Below, in pieces: positions 44,002 through 53,055 of a stretch of 64,000 nucleotides of DNA. The position numbers and the translations under genes are program-made. Every line of letters begins with the position of its first letter. Position 1 is the first letter of the stretch. Source of the DNA: Streptomyces canus (lineage in GTDB: Bacteria; Actinomycetota; Actinomycetes; Streptomycetales; Streptomycetaceae); contig NZ_CP107989.1 in NCBI RefSeq assembly GCF_041435015.1, positions 8,866,001 through 8,930,000 on the forward strand, read 5' to 3'. The notes under the pieces are model-generated. The model made no database searches, was not told the origin of the DNA, and was given only the letters and a program-made list of their open reading frames with translations.

Positions 44002-45120
44002 ATGCCGCTGGAGTTCGGACTGTGGAGGGTGGACGACAAGCCGGTGCGAGTCGCTACGCGGCCGATGCCCTTGGAGTCTCGGCTTGAGGAACTCATCGAG
44101 GCCGATCCAGGCATTTTGGGGCATCCGCTGCTGCTGATCGGCCGGCAGGTGCTCACGCAGCATGGCAAGGTCGTCGACCTGCTGGGCATGGATGCCGAGG
44201 GGAGCCTGCACGTTCTGGAGCTCAAGCGGGATCGCACGCCTCGTGAGGTGGTGGCTCAGGTTCTCGACTACGGTTCCTGGGTCCAGGAGCTCACCAACGA
44301 CCAGATACGCGACATCTATGCGTCCTACGCCCGCAGCAGGGGATTGGCTGAGGAGCTGGACGAGGCGTTCGCGCTGCGGTTCGGCGGCACTCCGCCGGAG
44401 GCGCTCAACTCGACTCACGCTCTCACCATCGTCGCGAGTGAGATTGATGCGGCGACGGAGCGGATCGTCACCTACCTGGCGTCTGGGTTCCAGGTTCCGG
44501 TCAACGTGCTCTTCTTCCGCTACTTTGAGGACGAGGGGCGTTCCTACCTGGCACGCACCTGGTTGATCGACGAGGTCGAGGCCGTGGCGCCGTCGACTGG
44601 GTCGAAGGGACGCGGGAAGCAGGAGCCGTGGAACGGGACGGATTGGTACGTGTCCTTCGGCGACGAGCCCGGTGGCCGGAACTGGGGCGACGCCCTCAAC
44701 TACGGATTCGTTTCGGCCGGCGGTGGAGAGTGGTTCTCACGGACGATTCGGTCCCTGCCCCTTGGCGCGCGGGTGTTCACGCACATCCCCAAGGTGGGCT
44801 ATGTGGGCGTCGGCACGGTCTCCGGCGAACCGCAACCGTTCGAGGACGCCGCCCTCAGCATCGACGGTGAAAGCCGACGGCTGGTTGATCTCCCGCTGGA
44901 GGGCACGTACCGACGCTCTGAGGAGGCAGCGACGGATGGGGAAGATCCTCGTGAGTGGATAGTCCCGGTTACCTGGGAGCGGGTCGTGCCGCGCGAAGAG
45001 GCACTGTGGCGTACGGGCTTCTTCGCCAACCAGAACTCCGCCTGTAAGCTCCGCGCCCGCTTCACGATCGAAGAGGTCTCCCGCCACTTCGGCATAGAAC
45101 AAGGCATCCCTGACGCTTGA
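44002..45120 (+). CDS. NucS/DUF91-like nuclease-fold protein, lower GC
   Basis: 372 residues. Residues 20-110 follow the NucS-like PD-(D/E)xK core: VVDLLGMDAEGSLHVLELKRDRTPREVV, with D...ExK metal ligands in DLLG and ELK, and QVLDYGSWV after it. The C-terminal half (about 205-372) is a separate domain of unknown type containing WYVSFGDEP and FFANQNSACKLR. NucS proteins cut mismatched DNA; fusions with other domains occur in restriction-like and defence settings. GGAGGGGGA precedes the ATG. Codon use is clearly less GC-rich than its neighbours, and it lies between a GntR remnant and a tRNA half, so it was probably acquired. Its target is unknown. Confidence 0.75.
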   Translation: MPLEFGLWRVDDKPVRVATRPMPLESRLEELIEADPGILGHPLLLIGRQVLTQHGKVVDLLGMDAEGSLHVLELKRDRTPREVVAQVLDYGSWVQELTNDQIRDIYASYARSRGLAEELDEAFALRFGGTPPEALNSTHALTIVASEIDAATERIVTYLASGFQVPVNVLFFRYFEDEGRSYLARTWLIDEVEAVAPSTGSKGRGKQEPWNGTDWYVSFGDEPGGRNWGDALNYGFVSAGGGEWFSRTIRSLPLGARVFTHIPKVGYVGVGTVSGEPQPFEDAALSIDGESRRLVDLPLEGTYRRSEEAATDGEDPREWIVPVTWERVVPREEALWRTGFFANQNSACKLRARFTIEEVSRHFGIEQGIPDA

Positions 45121-45361
45121 CAGCAGCGTCATGGCTCCACTTCATCAGCCCACGGTCCAGCCGCACACGTGACGGCGGCAGACGCACGTCTTCGGCCTCC
45201 CCCGCAGAGCCCGTCCGGAACAATCCAACTCCGCGTACCCCGCCCCATGAGGCCGCGGGGGATCTCCCCCCAGCCGCCCGGTGCGGGCTGACACGTCCCT
45301 CGCCGAAAACTTCGACACGTATGCGACACAGCCACCCGCGAAATCCCGGTGACAGCCGGGC

Positions 45362-45405
45362 AGCCCCGGAACCTCCCCATGCACGTAGGGGGAGGTTCCG
45401 GGGCT
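45362..45405. terminator. Long perfect hairpin
   Basis: AGCCCCGGAACCTCCCC (45362-45378) pairs perfectly with its complement at 45389-45405, a 17-bp stem with a 10-base loop. It may be a two-way terminator between the nuclease-like gene and the minus-strand tRNA remnant, or a relic of a mobile element end. Confidence 0.55.
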
Positions 45406-45436
45406 TCGCCATGGCGCGCGGAACGTGCTCTGACCT

Positions 45437-45463
45437 GCAAAAATGCCCTCCCGATGGGAGGGC
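45437..45463 (-). terminator. Intrinsic terminator behind the tRNA 3' half
   Basis: On the minus strand GCCCTCCC-ATC-GGGAGGGC is followed by ATTTTTG. It lies eight bases after the tRNA-like end, exactly where a tRNA gene's own terminator would sit. Confidence 0.7.
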
Positions 45464-45470
45464 GGGGACT

Positions 45471-45519
45471 TGCCTCTCCGGCAGGACTCGGACCTGCGGC
45501 CAAGCGCCTGGAAGACGCC
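45471..45519 (-). pseudogene. 3' half of a tRNA gene (anticodon arm to acceptor), possible attachment-site remnant
   Basis: Reading the minus strand: anticodon stem GGCGT / GCGCT around the loop CTTCCAG (anticodon TCC, glycine type), a five-base variable loop TGGCC, a perfect T arm GCAGG-TCCGAGT-CCTGC (one change from the universal TTCGAGT), then CGGAGAG as the acceptor 3' strand. No D arm or 5' acceptor strand can be found upstream. This is the portion of a tRNA gene that integrating elements carry as attachment site, and it is followed by a terminator. Identity of the tRNA is tentative. Confidence 0.6.
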
Positions 45520-45806
45520 CGCGCCCTGGGGGAGTTCACTCGGGAGGTCAGGGGGTACGTCGCCTCCCGTGCCGTGTTTGCCACCGCCTGGCCGTTCGCC
45601 GGGGTGAGCGAGCCGGCCGCCACCCAGGATGCGGCACATCGCGCCCAGCCCTCGCGCCCCGCTCCCTCGCCCCGCGAAGCCGTACGCCGATGCGGCGCGC
45701 CCCCTCCGTCCCTGCCGAACCGCAGCCGACCTCGACGACGTGCTCGACGACGTGCCGAGCGAGTCGGACCGTCAGTGGAACAGGGGCGTTCCGGTGCCCC
45801 CGGTGG

Positions 45807-45822
45807 CAGAATCGGGCGCGTG
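45807..45822 (+). promoter_or_regulatory. -10 box and leaderless-type start of the LAL regulator
   Basis: CAGAAT at 45807-45812 (one change from TAGAAT) is followed seven bases later by the GTG at 45820. No ribosome site is present, so a leaderless transcript is likely. Confidence 0.45.
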
Positions 45823-48501
45823 GACCGGGGGATCCTCGAGCGGGAGCCCGAGCTGGCGCGACTGGCCTCGGCCGCGCGGGAGGCGGCGGACGGGGCCGGA
45901 TCCGTGGTGCTCGTCTTCGGAGAGGCCGGTATCGGCAAGTCGAGCCTGGTGAAGGCCCTTCCCGGCCATCTGCCGGACGGCACCCGGATCCTCGTCGGCG
46001 AGTGCGACGACCTCGACACCCGCAGGCCCCTCGGCCCCTTCCGCGACCTGATCGGCAGCGTCGGCGGCGAACTCGCCGGAGCCGTGACGGAGGGCGGCGA
46101 CCGCCATCGCGTCCACGAGGCTCTGCTCGAAGAACTACGCGGAGCGGTACTCGTCGTCGAGGACGTCCACTGGGCCGACGAGGCCTCCCTGGACGCCCTG
46201 CGCTTCCTGGTCCGGCGGATGGAACGGCTGCCCGCCCTGCTCGTCCTGACCTACCGTGACGACGAGTTGAGCCGTGAACACCCCCTACGGCATCTGCTCG
46301 GCCAGGTGTCCCGGGCGCCCCGCGTGCACCGGCTGCCGCTGTCCCGCCTGTCCCTGGACGCCGTACGTTTCCTCAGCGCCGGCCGCGTCGACCCCGCCCA
46401 GGTGTACGCCGTCACGAACGGCAACCCCTTCTTCGTCGCCGAGATCGTCGCCGCCGGTGGCACCGGCAGGGTGCCCCCGACCGTCGTCGACGCCGTGCTC
46501 GCCCGCCTGCGAGGTCTGCCCGGCGCCACCGTGGACGCGTTGGAGCAGTTGGCCGTCGTTCCCTCGGCCGTGGAACGCCAGCTGGTCGACGCGCTGCTCA
46601 CGGACGGGGCGTCCGCCCCGGCGGCGCCGCGGGAACCCGGCCCGCGCGCGACCGCGGTGTCCGCCCCGGCGGCGGACCACCACGGCCCGCTCACCGACGG
46701 GGTGTCCGTCCTGGCCGCCGCCGAGCAGCGCGGTCTGCTCACCGTCACGCCGGAACGGGTGGCGTTCCGGCACGAGCTGATCCGCCGGGCCGTGGCCGAC
46801 TCCCTGCCCGCCGCCCGCCGCATCGGCCTCAACCGGGCCGTTCTCGCGGCTCTGGTCGCCCGGCCCGGATCCGACGCCGCCCGGATCGTCCACCATGCGG
46901 CCCAGGCCGGCGACCAGGACGCCATCGCCCGTTACGGCCCCGACGCGGCGAAGGACGCCTCCGCCACGGGCGCCCACCGCGAGGCCGCCGCCCAACTCCG
47001 GCTCGTCCTGCGCGACCGGCACCGCTACGCCCCCGCCGAACTCGCCGACCTGCTCGAACGCTACGCCGTCGAGAGCTACACCATCGCCGACTCGGCCGCC
47101 GCCGTCGCCGCCCAGCGCGAGGCCGTCGCCCTGCGCCGCGCCCTCGGTGACACCCTCGCCCTCGGCGCCGACCTGCGCTGGCTGTCCCGCATCCACTGGT
47201 GGGCCGGCAACGCCGACCAGGCCCAGGACGCCGCCCGAGAGGCGGTGGCGGTGCTTGAACACGCGGGCGACGACCGCCTGTTGGCGCTTGCCGTCAGCAA
47301 CACCGCCCAGCTGCGCATGCTGTCCGAGCGCTACGCCGAGGCCGTCGAACACGGCGAGCGCGCCATCACCCTGGCCCGCAAGGCGGACGACCCGGCGATC
47401 CTCGCGCACGCCCTCAACAACGTGGGCACCGCCCGCTGGCGCTCCGGAGACCCCGGCGGGCGGGCGGAGTTGGAGGAGAGCCTCGACGTCGCGCTCGCCG
47501 CCGGCGAGGTCGAGCACGCCTGCCGTTCCTACGCCAACATCATCTGGACCCTGCTCGACAACCTCCAGTACGACGAGGCCGACAGGTTCCTGCCCCCGGC
47601 GATGGAACTCGCCGACCGCGCCGAGCACTTGGGGTTCCTCAACTACCTCCACGTCGAACTCGCCATGCGCAGGCTCGCCGCCGCCGACTGGGACGACGCC
47701 GAGAAGCACGCCGAGTACGGCATGCACGACTTCATCCCGGCCCGCTGTCCCGCCCTGACCGTCCTGGCCAGGGTCCGCATCCGGCGCGGCCGCCCCGGCG
47801 CCGACGAACTCCTCAGTGAGGCCTGGGAGATCGCCGTAGGGACGAAGGAACTGCAGCGCACCGGACCGGTGGCGGTGGCGCGGGCGGAGTCGGCCTGGCT
47901 GCGCGGGGACGCGCAAGGGGTGATCGAGGCGGCCGCACCCGTCCACGCCCAGGCGAGCCGGCTGCCCGGTGCCCCCCACCGGCCCGAGCTCGCCTACTGG
48001 CTCACCAAGGCGGGTCATCGCGTCCCACCGGACGACTCCGACCATCCGTACGCCCTGCAGGCGCGCGGGCAGTGGCGCCGGGCCGCGGCGCTCTGGCAGG
48101 CCGCGGGCTGTCCCTACGAACATGCCGCCGCGCTCGCCGAGAGCCCGGAACCCGCCGCCAAGCTGGAGGCCCTGGCCGCCTTCGACGCACTGGGCGCCGA
48201 ACCGGCGGCCCACCTGCTGCGCGTCGAGCTTCGACGGCTCGGCGTGCGCCACGTCCCGCGCGGCCCCCTCGCCGCGACCCGCGAGAACCCCGCAGGCCTC
48301 ACCGATCGCCAGCTCCAGGTCATACGGCTGCTCGCCGAAGGGCTCACCAACGCGGAGATCGCCGCCCGGCTCGTCGTGTCGGTCCGCACGATCGACAACC
48401 ATGTGCGAGCGGTGCTCGACAAACTCGACGCACCGGGCCGCCGCCAGGCCGCCGTGCGCGCGGCGGAGCTCGGATTGCTGCCCGGCGGCTCCCCGACCTA
48501 G
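45820..48501 (+). CDS. Large ATP-binding LuxR regulator (LAL family)
   Basis: 893 residues. N-terminal STAND-type ATPase: Walker A GEAGIGKSS, Walker B VLVVEDVHWAD, then a winged-helix region; the middle is a long array of TPR-like helices (AVEHGERAITLARKADDPA and similar); the C-terminus is a LuxR HTH (LTDRQLQVIRLLAEGLTNAEIAARLVVSVRTIDNHVRAVLDKL). LAL/MalT-type proteins bind ATP and a small inducer, oligomerise, and activate nearby genes. The likely target is the flavoprotein gene 100 bp downstream. GTG 45820 gives the standard REPELARL N-terminus; the frame continues upstream but through non-coding DNA. Confidence 0.9.
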   Translation: MDRGILEREPELARLASAAREAADGAGSVVLVFGEAGIGKSSLVKALPGHLPDGTRILVGECDDLDTRRPLGPFRDLIGSVGGELAGAVTEGGDRHRVHEALLEELRGAVLVVEDVHWADEASLDALRFLVRRMERLPALLVLTYRDDELSREHPLRHLLGQVSRAPRVHRLPLSRLSLDAVRFLSAGRVDPAQVYAVTNGNPFFVAEIVAAGGTGRVPPTVVDAVLARLRGLPGATVDALEQLAVVPSAVERQLVDALLTDGASAPAAPREPGPRATAVSAPAADHHGPLTDGVSVLAAAEQRGLLTVTPERVAFRHELIRRAVADSLPAARRIGLNRAVLAALVARPGSDAARIVHHAAQAGDQDAIARYGPDAAKDASATGAHREAAAQLRLVLRDRHRYAPAELADLLERYAVESYTIADSAAAVAAQREAVALRRALGDTLALGADLRWLSRIHWWAGNADQAQDAAREAVAVLEHAGDDRLLALAVSNTAQLRMLSERYAEAVEHGERAITLARKADDPAILAHALNNVGTARWRSGDPGGRAELEESLDVALAAGEVEHACRSYANIIWTLLDNLQYDEADRFLPPAMELADRAEHLGFLNYLHVELAMRRLAAADWDDAEKHAEYGMHDFIPARCPALTVLARVRIRRGRPGADELLSEAWEIAVGTKELQRTGPVAVARAESAWLRGDAQGVIEAAAPVHAQASRLPGAPHRPELAYWLTKAGHRVPPDDSDHPYALQARGQWRRAAALWQAAGCPYEHAAALAESPEPAAKLEALAAFDALGAEPAAHLLRVELRRLGVRHVPRGPLAATRENPAGLTDRQLQVIRLLAEGLTNAEIAARLVVSVRTIDNHVRAVLDKLDAPGRRQAAVRAAELGLLPGGSPT

Positions 48502-48523
48502 GTATCCCGGAGCGCCGACCTGG

Positions 48524-48534
48524 GTGACGGTCAC
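48524..48534. promoter_or_regulatory. Short perfect palindrome before the flavoprotein gene
   Basis: GTGAC-G-GTCAC, 68 bp upstream of the flavoprotein ATG; a half-site GTGACG recurs near 48551. It is a candidate site for the LAL regulator encoded just upstream. Confidence 0.35.
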
Positions 48535-48601
48535 GGATACCCGCTGCGGTGTGACGCGAGTAGAACGGACGAATCTACCCGATTCGGAAACGGGGGACTT
48601 C

Positions 48602-50017
48602 ATGTCCAGCACGCCCGCCCAGGCCGCACGTCGTGAACTGACCGGATTCACCGGGGAGCTCATCGGCCCCGAGGACGCCGGCTACCAGGAGGCCCGTACC
48701 GTCTACAACGCGATGATCGACAAGCACCCCGCCCTCGTCGCCCGCTGTGCCGACGCGGACGCGGTGTCCCGCACGATCGGCTTCGCCCGCGCCCACGGCC
48801 TTCCCCTCGCCGTGCGCGGCGGCGGGCACCATGGCGCCGGGCTCGGCACCGTCGACGGGGGAGTGGTCGCGGACCTGTCACCCATGAAGGACATCCGGGT
48901 CGACCCCGAAGCGCGCACCGTGCGGGTCGGCGGCGGCTGTGTCTGGGGCGAGGTGGACCGCGCCACCAACGCGCACGGCCTGGCCACGCCCAGCGGCATC
49001 GTCTCCACGACCGGTGTCGGCGGCATCGCCACCGGCGGCGGGCTCGGCCACCTCACCCGCAGCTGCGGGCTGACCATCGACAACCTGCTGGAGGCCGACG
49101 TCGTCCTGGCCGACGGCCGCCGGGTACGGGCGAGCGCCGACGAGAACAGCGACCTGTTCTGGGCGATCCGGGGCGGCGGCGGCAACTTCGGCGTCGTCAC
49201 CTCGTTCGTCTTCCGGCTGCACGAGATCAGTACGGTGATCGCCGGGCCGACCTTCTGGCCCGTCGAGGACAGCGCCGAAGTCCTCTCCGCCTACCGGGAG
49301 TTCATCCTGAACGCGCCCCGCGAGCTGGGCGGGTTCTTCCTGCACGGCACCGTGCCGCCCGCCCCGCCGTTCCCCGAGGAGATCCAGCTCCGCAAGACGG
49401 CCGGCGTGGTCTGGTGCTACACCGGCGACGACACCGAGGCCGCGGCACGCGAGATGGCCCCGCTGCTCGACGCCCTGCCCGCGCCGCTGCTGCACGCCCC
49501 CATGGTCATGCAGCACCCCGACCTGCAGGCCATGTTCGACGGGCTCTACCCGCCCGGCCACCAGTGGTATTGGCGGGCCGACTTCGTCGAGACCATCCCG
49601 GACGAGGCGGTCCAGCTGCACGCCAAGTTCGGCGCCGAGGTGCCGACCGTCCAGTCGACCATGCACCTCTACCCGATCGACGGCGCCGCCCACGACGTGG
49701 GCCAGGACGAGACCCCCTGGGCCTACCGCCACGCCAACTGGGCTTCCGTCTTCGCCGGCGTCGACCCCGATCCGGCCAACGCCGAGCTGGTCAAGCGGTG
49801 GACCGTCGACTACTTCGACGCCCTGCACCCGCACTCGGCGGGCGGCGCCTACGTCAACATGATGATGGACGAGGGCCAGGAACGCGTCCGCGCCAGCTAC
49901 CGCGGCAACTACGACCGCCTGGCCCGCATCAAGGCCGACCGGGACCCGGACAACGTGTTCCGCCTGAACCAGAACATCCAGCCGGCTCCGAAGCCCTCGC
50001 ACGGGGCGCGACCGTAG
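48602..50017 (+). CDS. FAD-binding oxidoreductase (BBE-like, PCMH fold)
   Basis: 471 residues. The FAD domain has RGGGHHGAG, where the His is the usual site of 8-alpha covalent FAD linkage, followed by STTGVGGIATGGGLGHLTR and the C-terminal BBE segment (YRGNYDRLARIKADRDPDNVFRLNQNI). The second attachment Cys seen in bicovalent members would lie near GGGVWGE; here the residue is in GGCVWGEVD, so bicovalent binding is plausible. Such enzymes oxidise alcohols, sugars or alkaloid-type rings with O2. GGGGGA precedes the ATG. No signal peptide. It follows the LAL regulator, which probably controls it. Confidence 0.9.
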   Translation: MSSTPAQAARRELTGFTGELIGPEDAGYQEARTVYNAMIDKHPALVARCADADAVSRTIGFARAHGLPLAVRGGGHHGAGLGTVDGGVVADLSPMKDIRVDPEARTVRVGGGCVWGEVDRATNAHGLATPSGIVSTTGVGGIATGGGLGHLTRSCGLTIDNLLEADVVLADGRRVRASADENSDLFWAIRGGGGNFGVVTSFVFRLHEISTVIAGPTFWPVEDSAEVLSAYREFILNAPRELGGFFLHGTVPPAPPFPEEIQLRKTAGVVWCYTGDDTEAAAREMAPLLDALPAPLLHAPMVMQHPDLQAMFDGLYPPGHQWYWRADFVETIPDEAVQLHAKFGAEVPTVQSTMHLYPIDGAAHDVGQDETPWAYRHANWASVFAGVDPDPANAELVKRWTVDYFDALHPHSAGGAYVNMMMDEGQERVRASYRGNYDRLARIKADRDPDNVFRLNQNIQPAPKPSHGARP

Positions 50018-50057
50018 CGCGGGTCGCTCGGCGGAGCCGGGGACGGGCGCTGTGCCG

Positions 50058-50747
50058 TCAGCCCCGGTTCCGCACCAGCCAGTCATGAGCCGCCCGTGCC
50101 GTGAACTCCTCCTGGCCTCCCCGCAGGAGGAGACCGGCGCGGGCGAACTCCGGGGCGTCGGCCTGCGCCGCGACGTACGGGATCGCTATACAGCGCATCC
50201 CGGCGGCGTGCGCGGCGGCGGCGCCCGGGGCGGCGTCCTCCAGGACCACGCAGTCGGCCGGGTCGGCACCCAGCCGGCGGGCCGCCTCCAGGAAGACGTC
50301 CGGCGCGGGCTTGCCGTGGGCGACCTCGTCGGCCGAGACGGTCGTACGGAGATACGCGTCGAGGCCCGTCCCGGCCAGGATCGCGTCGATGGCCTCCGGA
50401 GAGGACCCCGAGGCCACCGCCATCGGCACGCCCTCACCGGCCAGCAGCTCCACGAACTTCCGCATCTCGGGGTACGCGCGCGTGGCGGTGCGGGCCAGCT
50501 CCAGATAGCGCCGGTTCTTGTCCGCGAGGAGTTCCGGCACGGACGCCCGCAGCCCGTACAGCGACTTCCACCGCGTGACCGTCTCCTGCGTGCTGATCCC
50601 TACGTACCGCTCGTGGTCGGTCCAGGTGAAGTCCGGGACGCCGTGCTCGGCGAGGGTCTGCCGACCCGCTTCGTAATAGTTCGGCTCGCTGTCCACGAGC
50701 GTGCCGTCGAGATCGAAGATGACCGATATGCCGCTGAGCCTGCTCAT
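50058..50747 (-). CDS. HAD-superfamily phosphatase (beta-phosphoglucomutase-like)
   Basis: 229 residues. HAD motifs are all present: I FDLDGTLVDSE with the nucleophile Asp, II ASGSS, III Lys in HGKPAPD, IV VLEDAAPG. The helical C1 cap and length match the phosphoglycolate-phosphatase/beta-phosphoglucomutase branch, which dephosphorylates small sugar phosphates. The substrate is unknown. It lies 20 bp after the Lrp gene on the same strand and may be co-transcribed with it. Confidence 0.9.
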   Translation of the reverse strand: MSRLSGISVIFDLDGTLVDSEPNYYEAGRQTLAEHGVPDFTWTDHERYVGISTQETVTRWKSLYGLRASVPELLADKNRRYLELARTATRAYPEMRKFVELLAGEGVPMAVASGSSPEAIDAILAGTGLDAYLRTTVSADEVAHGKPAPDVFLEAARRLGADPADCVVLEDAAPGAAAAHAAGMRCIAIPYVAAQADAPEFARAGLLLRGGQEEFTARAAHDWLVRNRG

Positions 50748-50767
50748 GGCCCCCAGGATGTCAAAGA

Positions 50768-51244
50768 TCAACTCCGGGCAGCGCGCCCGACCGACTCCAC
50801 CAGCGGCAGCAGCCGGTACGCGACCCGCTCCCGCAGCGCCACCTCGGTCCGCGTCCGCACCACTCCCGGCAGGCTGATCACCTTCTGGATGACGTCCTCC
50901 AGATGCGCGTTGTCCCGCGCCACGACCCGCGTCAGCAGATCCCCGCCGCCCGCGATCGAGAACGCCTCGACGATCTCCGGCACGGCGGCCAGCGCGTCCC
51001 CCACGGCGTCGAGCCGCCCCTGGGTCACCTCGATGTGCACGAACGCCAGCACCGGATGACCGAGCGCGGCGGGCGACAGCGAGGGCCCCGTACCGGTGAT
51101 CACCCCGTCCCGCTCGAGCCGGTCGAGCCGCGCCTGCAAGGTGCCCCGCGCGACCCCGAGGATCCGCGCGTACTCCCGCACGCTCGTCCGTGGCCGCTCC
51201 AGCAGCAGTCGCAGGATGCGGGTGTCGAGCTCGTCCACGGCCAT
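50768..51244 (-). CDS. Lrp/AsnC-family transcriptional regulator
   Basis: 158 residues. N-terminal HTH (LDTRILRLLLERPRTSVREYARILGVARGTLQARLDRLERDGVI) and C-terminal RAM domain (VLAFVHIEVTQGRLDAVGDAL, EIVEAFSIAGGGDLLTRVVARD) typical of amino-acid-responsive Lrp/AsnC proteins. Divergent from the FUSC membrane protein across 123 bp that contain CACTGT (51306) and its complement ACAGTG (51348), possible half-sites. The FUSC gene is the probable target, as Lrp regulators commonly control a divergent transporter. Confidence 0.9.
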   Translation of the reverse strand: MAVDELDTRILRLLLERPRTSVREYARILGVARGTLQARLDRLERDGVITGTGPSLSPAALGHPVLAFVHIEVTQGRLDAVGDALAAVPEIVEAFSIAGGGDLLTRVVARDNAHLEDVIQKVISLPGVVRTRTEVALRERVAYRLLPLVESVGRAARS

Positions 51245-51367
51245 GGCGTGCGGCCTCCTCGTCCATGGTCCGTTGGCCCGCCGGTGGATGCTCCAGGACC
51301 GCTTTCACTGTGCCGATGGCCCAGCATATGCGATGTCACTTGAGCCGACAGTGGCAAGGATGCTGCA

Positions 51368-52942
51368 ATGAGCCCGTCGATGGCGCTGCGGACCCCGCGG
51401 CGCCTTTTCCATGCCGGTGTCCAGCCGGTGTCCAAGACTTTCAGGGGGCGGTACGTGCTGAAGAGGGCGTTCATGGCGGCGGACCCGGGCCGGACCCGGC
51501 TGCGCTTCGCCGCGCGGGCGGTGCTCGGCATCGGCCTCGCGGTCGTGGTGTGCGGCCTCGCGGGACATTCGCTCGCCGGTGCCGTCACCGGCGGTCTCGC
51601 CGCGCTGCTCGCCCTGTTCACCGTCACGGACGCCACCGTCCGCGGGCAGGCGCTCACCACCGCCCTGCTGCCCGCCGTCGGCCTGCCCGTCCTCGCCGCC
51701 GCGGCTGGGCTCCACGACCACCCCGTCGCCCGCGACCTCGTCCTCCTCGCCGTGGTCGGCGCGGGCGTGTACGCCCGACGCTGGGGCCCACGCGGGCACA
51801 GCCTCGGCGTCTTCGCGTTCATGACCTTCTTCGTGGCGCAGTTCCGGCACGCGACCACCGACCAGCTGCCCGAGCTCTACGCCGCCGTCCTGCTGTCCGT
51901 GCTCACCGCCGCCGCGGTCCGCTTCGGCCTGTGGTGCTACGAGCGCCGGCTCCCCCCGGCCCCCGTGCCCGCCCCGCCCGCCGGGACCGGCCTCGCCCGT
52001 GCGACCACCCGCCAGGCGGTCCAGGCCATGGCCGGCGCGGGTTTCGCCCTCGTCGTCGGCCAGCTGATCTCCGGCCAGCGCTGGTACTGGGCCGTCGGCG
52101 CCACCTGGTGGATCTTCGTGAACACCACCTCGCGCGGCGAGACCCTGGTGCGCGGCTTCCGCCGGGTCCTCGGCACGGTGATCGGGATCGGCCTCGGCCT
52201 GCTCGTCGCCCTACCGCTGCACGGGGCGCCGGCGCCCACGGCCGTCCTGCTCGCCGTCTGCGTCTTCGGCATCTTCTACACGGCCGCCGTCTCGTACACG
52301 TGGATGATGCTCTGGGTCACGCTGCTGGCCGAGCTCCTCTACGGCCTTCTCGGCGTCCTGAACCCCGGGCTGCTGGCCCTGCGGTTCGCGGAGACCGGCG
52401 TGGGCGCGGTCGGGGCCGTCCTCGCGGTGCTGTTCGTCCTGCCGATCACCACCCACGCCGTCACCGACGCCTGGATCCGGCGCGCCCTGCGCTGCGTCCA
52501 CGCCTGCACCGCCGAGGCCGCCGCCCGCCTCGCGGGAGTGCCGGGCGCCGACCCGGCCGTCCGGGTGACCGAACTGGAGCAACTGCTCGGCCGGGTCCGC
52601 CTCTCGGTGGCCCCGCTGGTCCACCCCCTCAACCCCATGCCGGCCCGCAAGCGCCGCGCCCGCCGCGTCCTCGCCCTCCTCGACGACTGCGCCTGGGAGA
52701 TCCGGGGCCTGGTCACCGTCGCGGCCGACCCCGAGGCCTCGCACGACGCCCGTCTGACCGCCGCGTGTCGGCGGGTGGAGGCCGCTGTGGAGGCCCTCAC
52801 GGACGGCAGGGACTTCCCGGTGGCGGACCGCCCTCTGGCCGAGGAACCCGCCCTGACTCATCTGCACGGACTGGAAAGGGCGCTCGCGGAGCTGGCCGCG
52901 CCCTTGCGCACGCCGACCGGCTCACCGCTGGTGGGAGCCTGA
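51368..52942 (+). CDS. FUSC-family inner-membrane protein
   Basis: 524 residues with two blocks of membrane helices (about 45-180 and 215-360) separated by a short cytoplasmic loop, then a soluble helical C-terminus. The RWYWAVGATWWIFVNTTSRGETLVRG segment is the FUSC/aromatic-acid exporter signature (fusaric-acid resistance type). Such proteins export aromatic acids or related compounds. AAGGA precedes the ATG at 51368. Divergent from the Lrp gene, its likely regulator. Confidence 0.85.
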   Translation: MSPSMALRTPRRLFHAGVQPVSKTFRGRYVLKRAFMAADPGRTRLRFAARAVLGIGLAVVVCGLAGHSLAGAVTGGLAALLALFTVTDATVRGQALTTALLPAVGLPVLAAAAGLHDHPVARDLVLLAVVGAGVYARRWGPRGHSLGVFAFMTFFVAQFRHATTDQLPELYAAVLLSVLTAAAVRFGLWCYERRLPPAPVPAPPAGTGLARATTRQAVQAMAGAGFALVVGQLISGQRWYWAVGATWWIFVNTTSRGETLVRGFRRVLGTVIGIGLGLLVALPLHGAPAPTAVLLAVCVFGIFYTAAVSYTWMMLWVTLLAELLYGLLGVLNPGLLALRFAETGVGAVGAVLAVLFVLPITTHAVTDAWIRRALRCVHACTAEAAARLAGVPGADPAVRVTELEQLLGRVRLSVAPLVHPLNPMPARKRRARRVLALLDDCAWEIRGLVTVAADPEASHDARLTAACRRVEAAVEALTDGRDFPVADRPLAEEPALTHLHGLERALAELAAPLRTPTGSPLVGA

Positions 52943-53055
52943 ACCCACGCCGCCATGCCCGTGACGTCCTCGTGAAGATGACCGGAGCTGGTCTAGACCG
53001 GTGCTGATCGACTGCTACCGTCGCCCCGAACGGCACAGACCGAGAGGGGACGACT

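Larger units (their letters stand above)
45121..45819. other. Gene-free 0.7-kb stretch with two hairpins and a tRNA half
   Basis: No protein gene is supported. It holds a 17-bp stem hairpin (45362-45405), an intrinsic terminator for the minus strand (45437-45463) and the 3' half of a tRNA gene (45471-45519). An open frame running in from 45349 to the LAL regulator crosses all of these and is not coding. Confidence 0.65.

Noticed and set aside
42804..45519. Intact integrative element or prophage
   Set aside because: There is no integrase, replication or transfer gene, and no matching second attachment site in the window; only remnants support a past element.
45349..45819. N-terminal extension of the LAL regulator by about 157 residues
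   Set aside because: The frame is open but crosses a 17-bp hairpin, a terminator and the tRNA half, has poor codon bias, and the family N-terminus begins at 45820.
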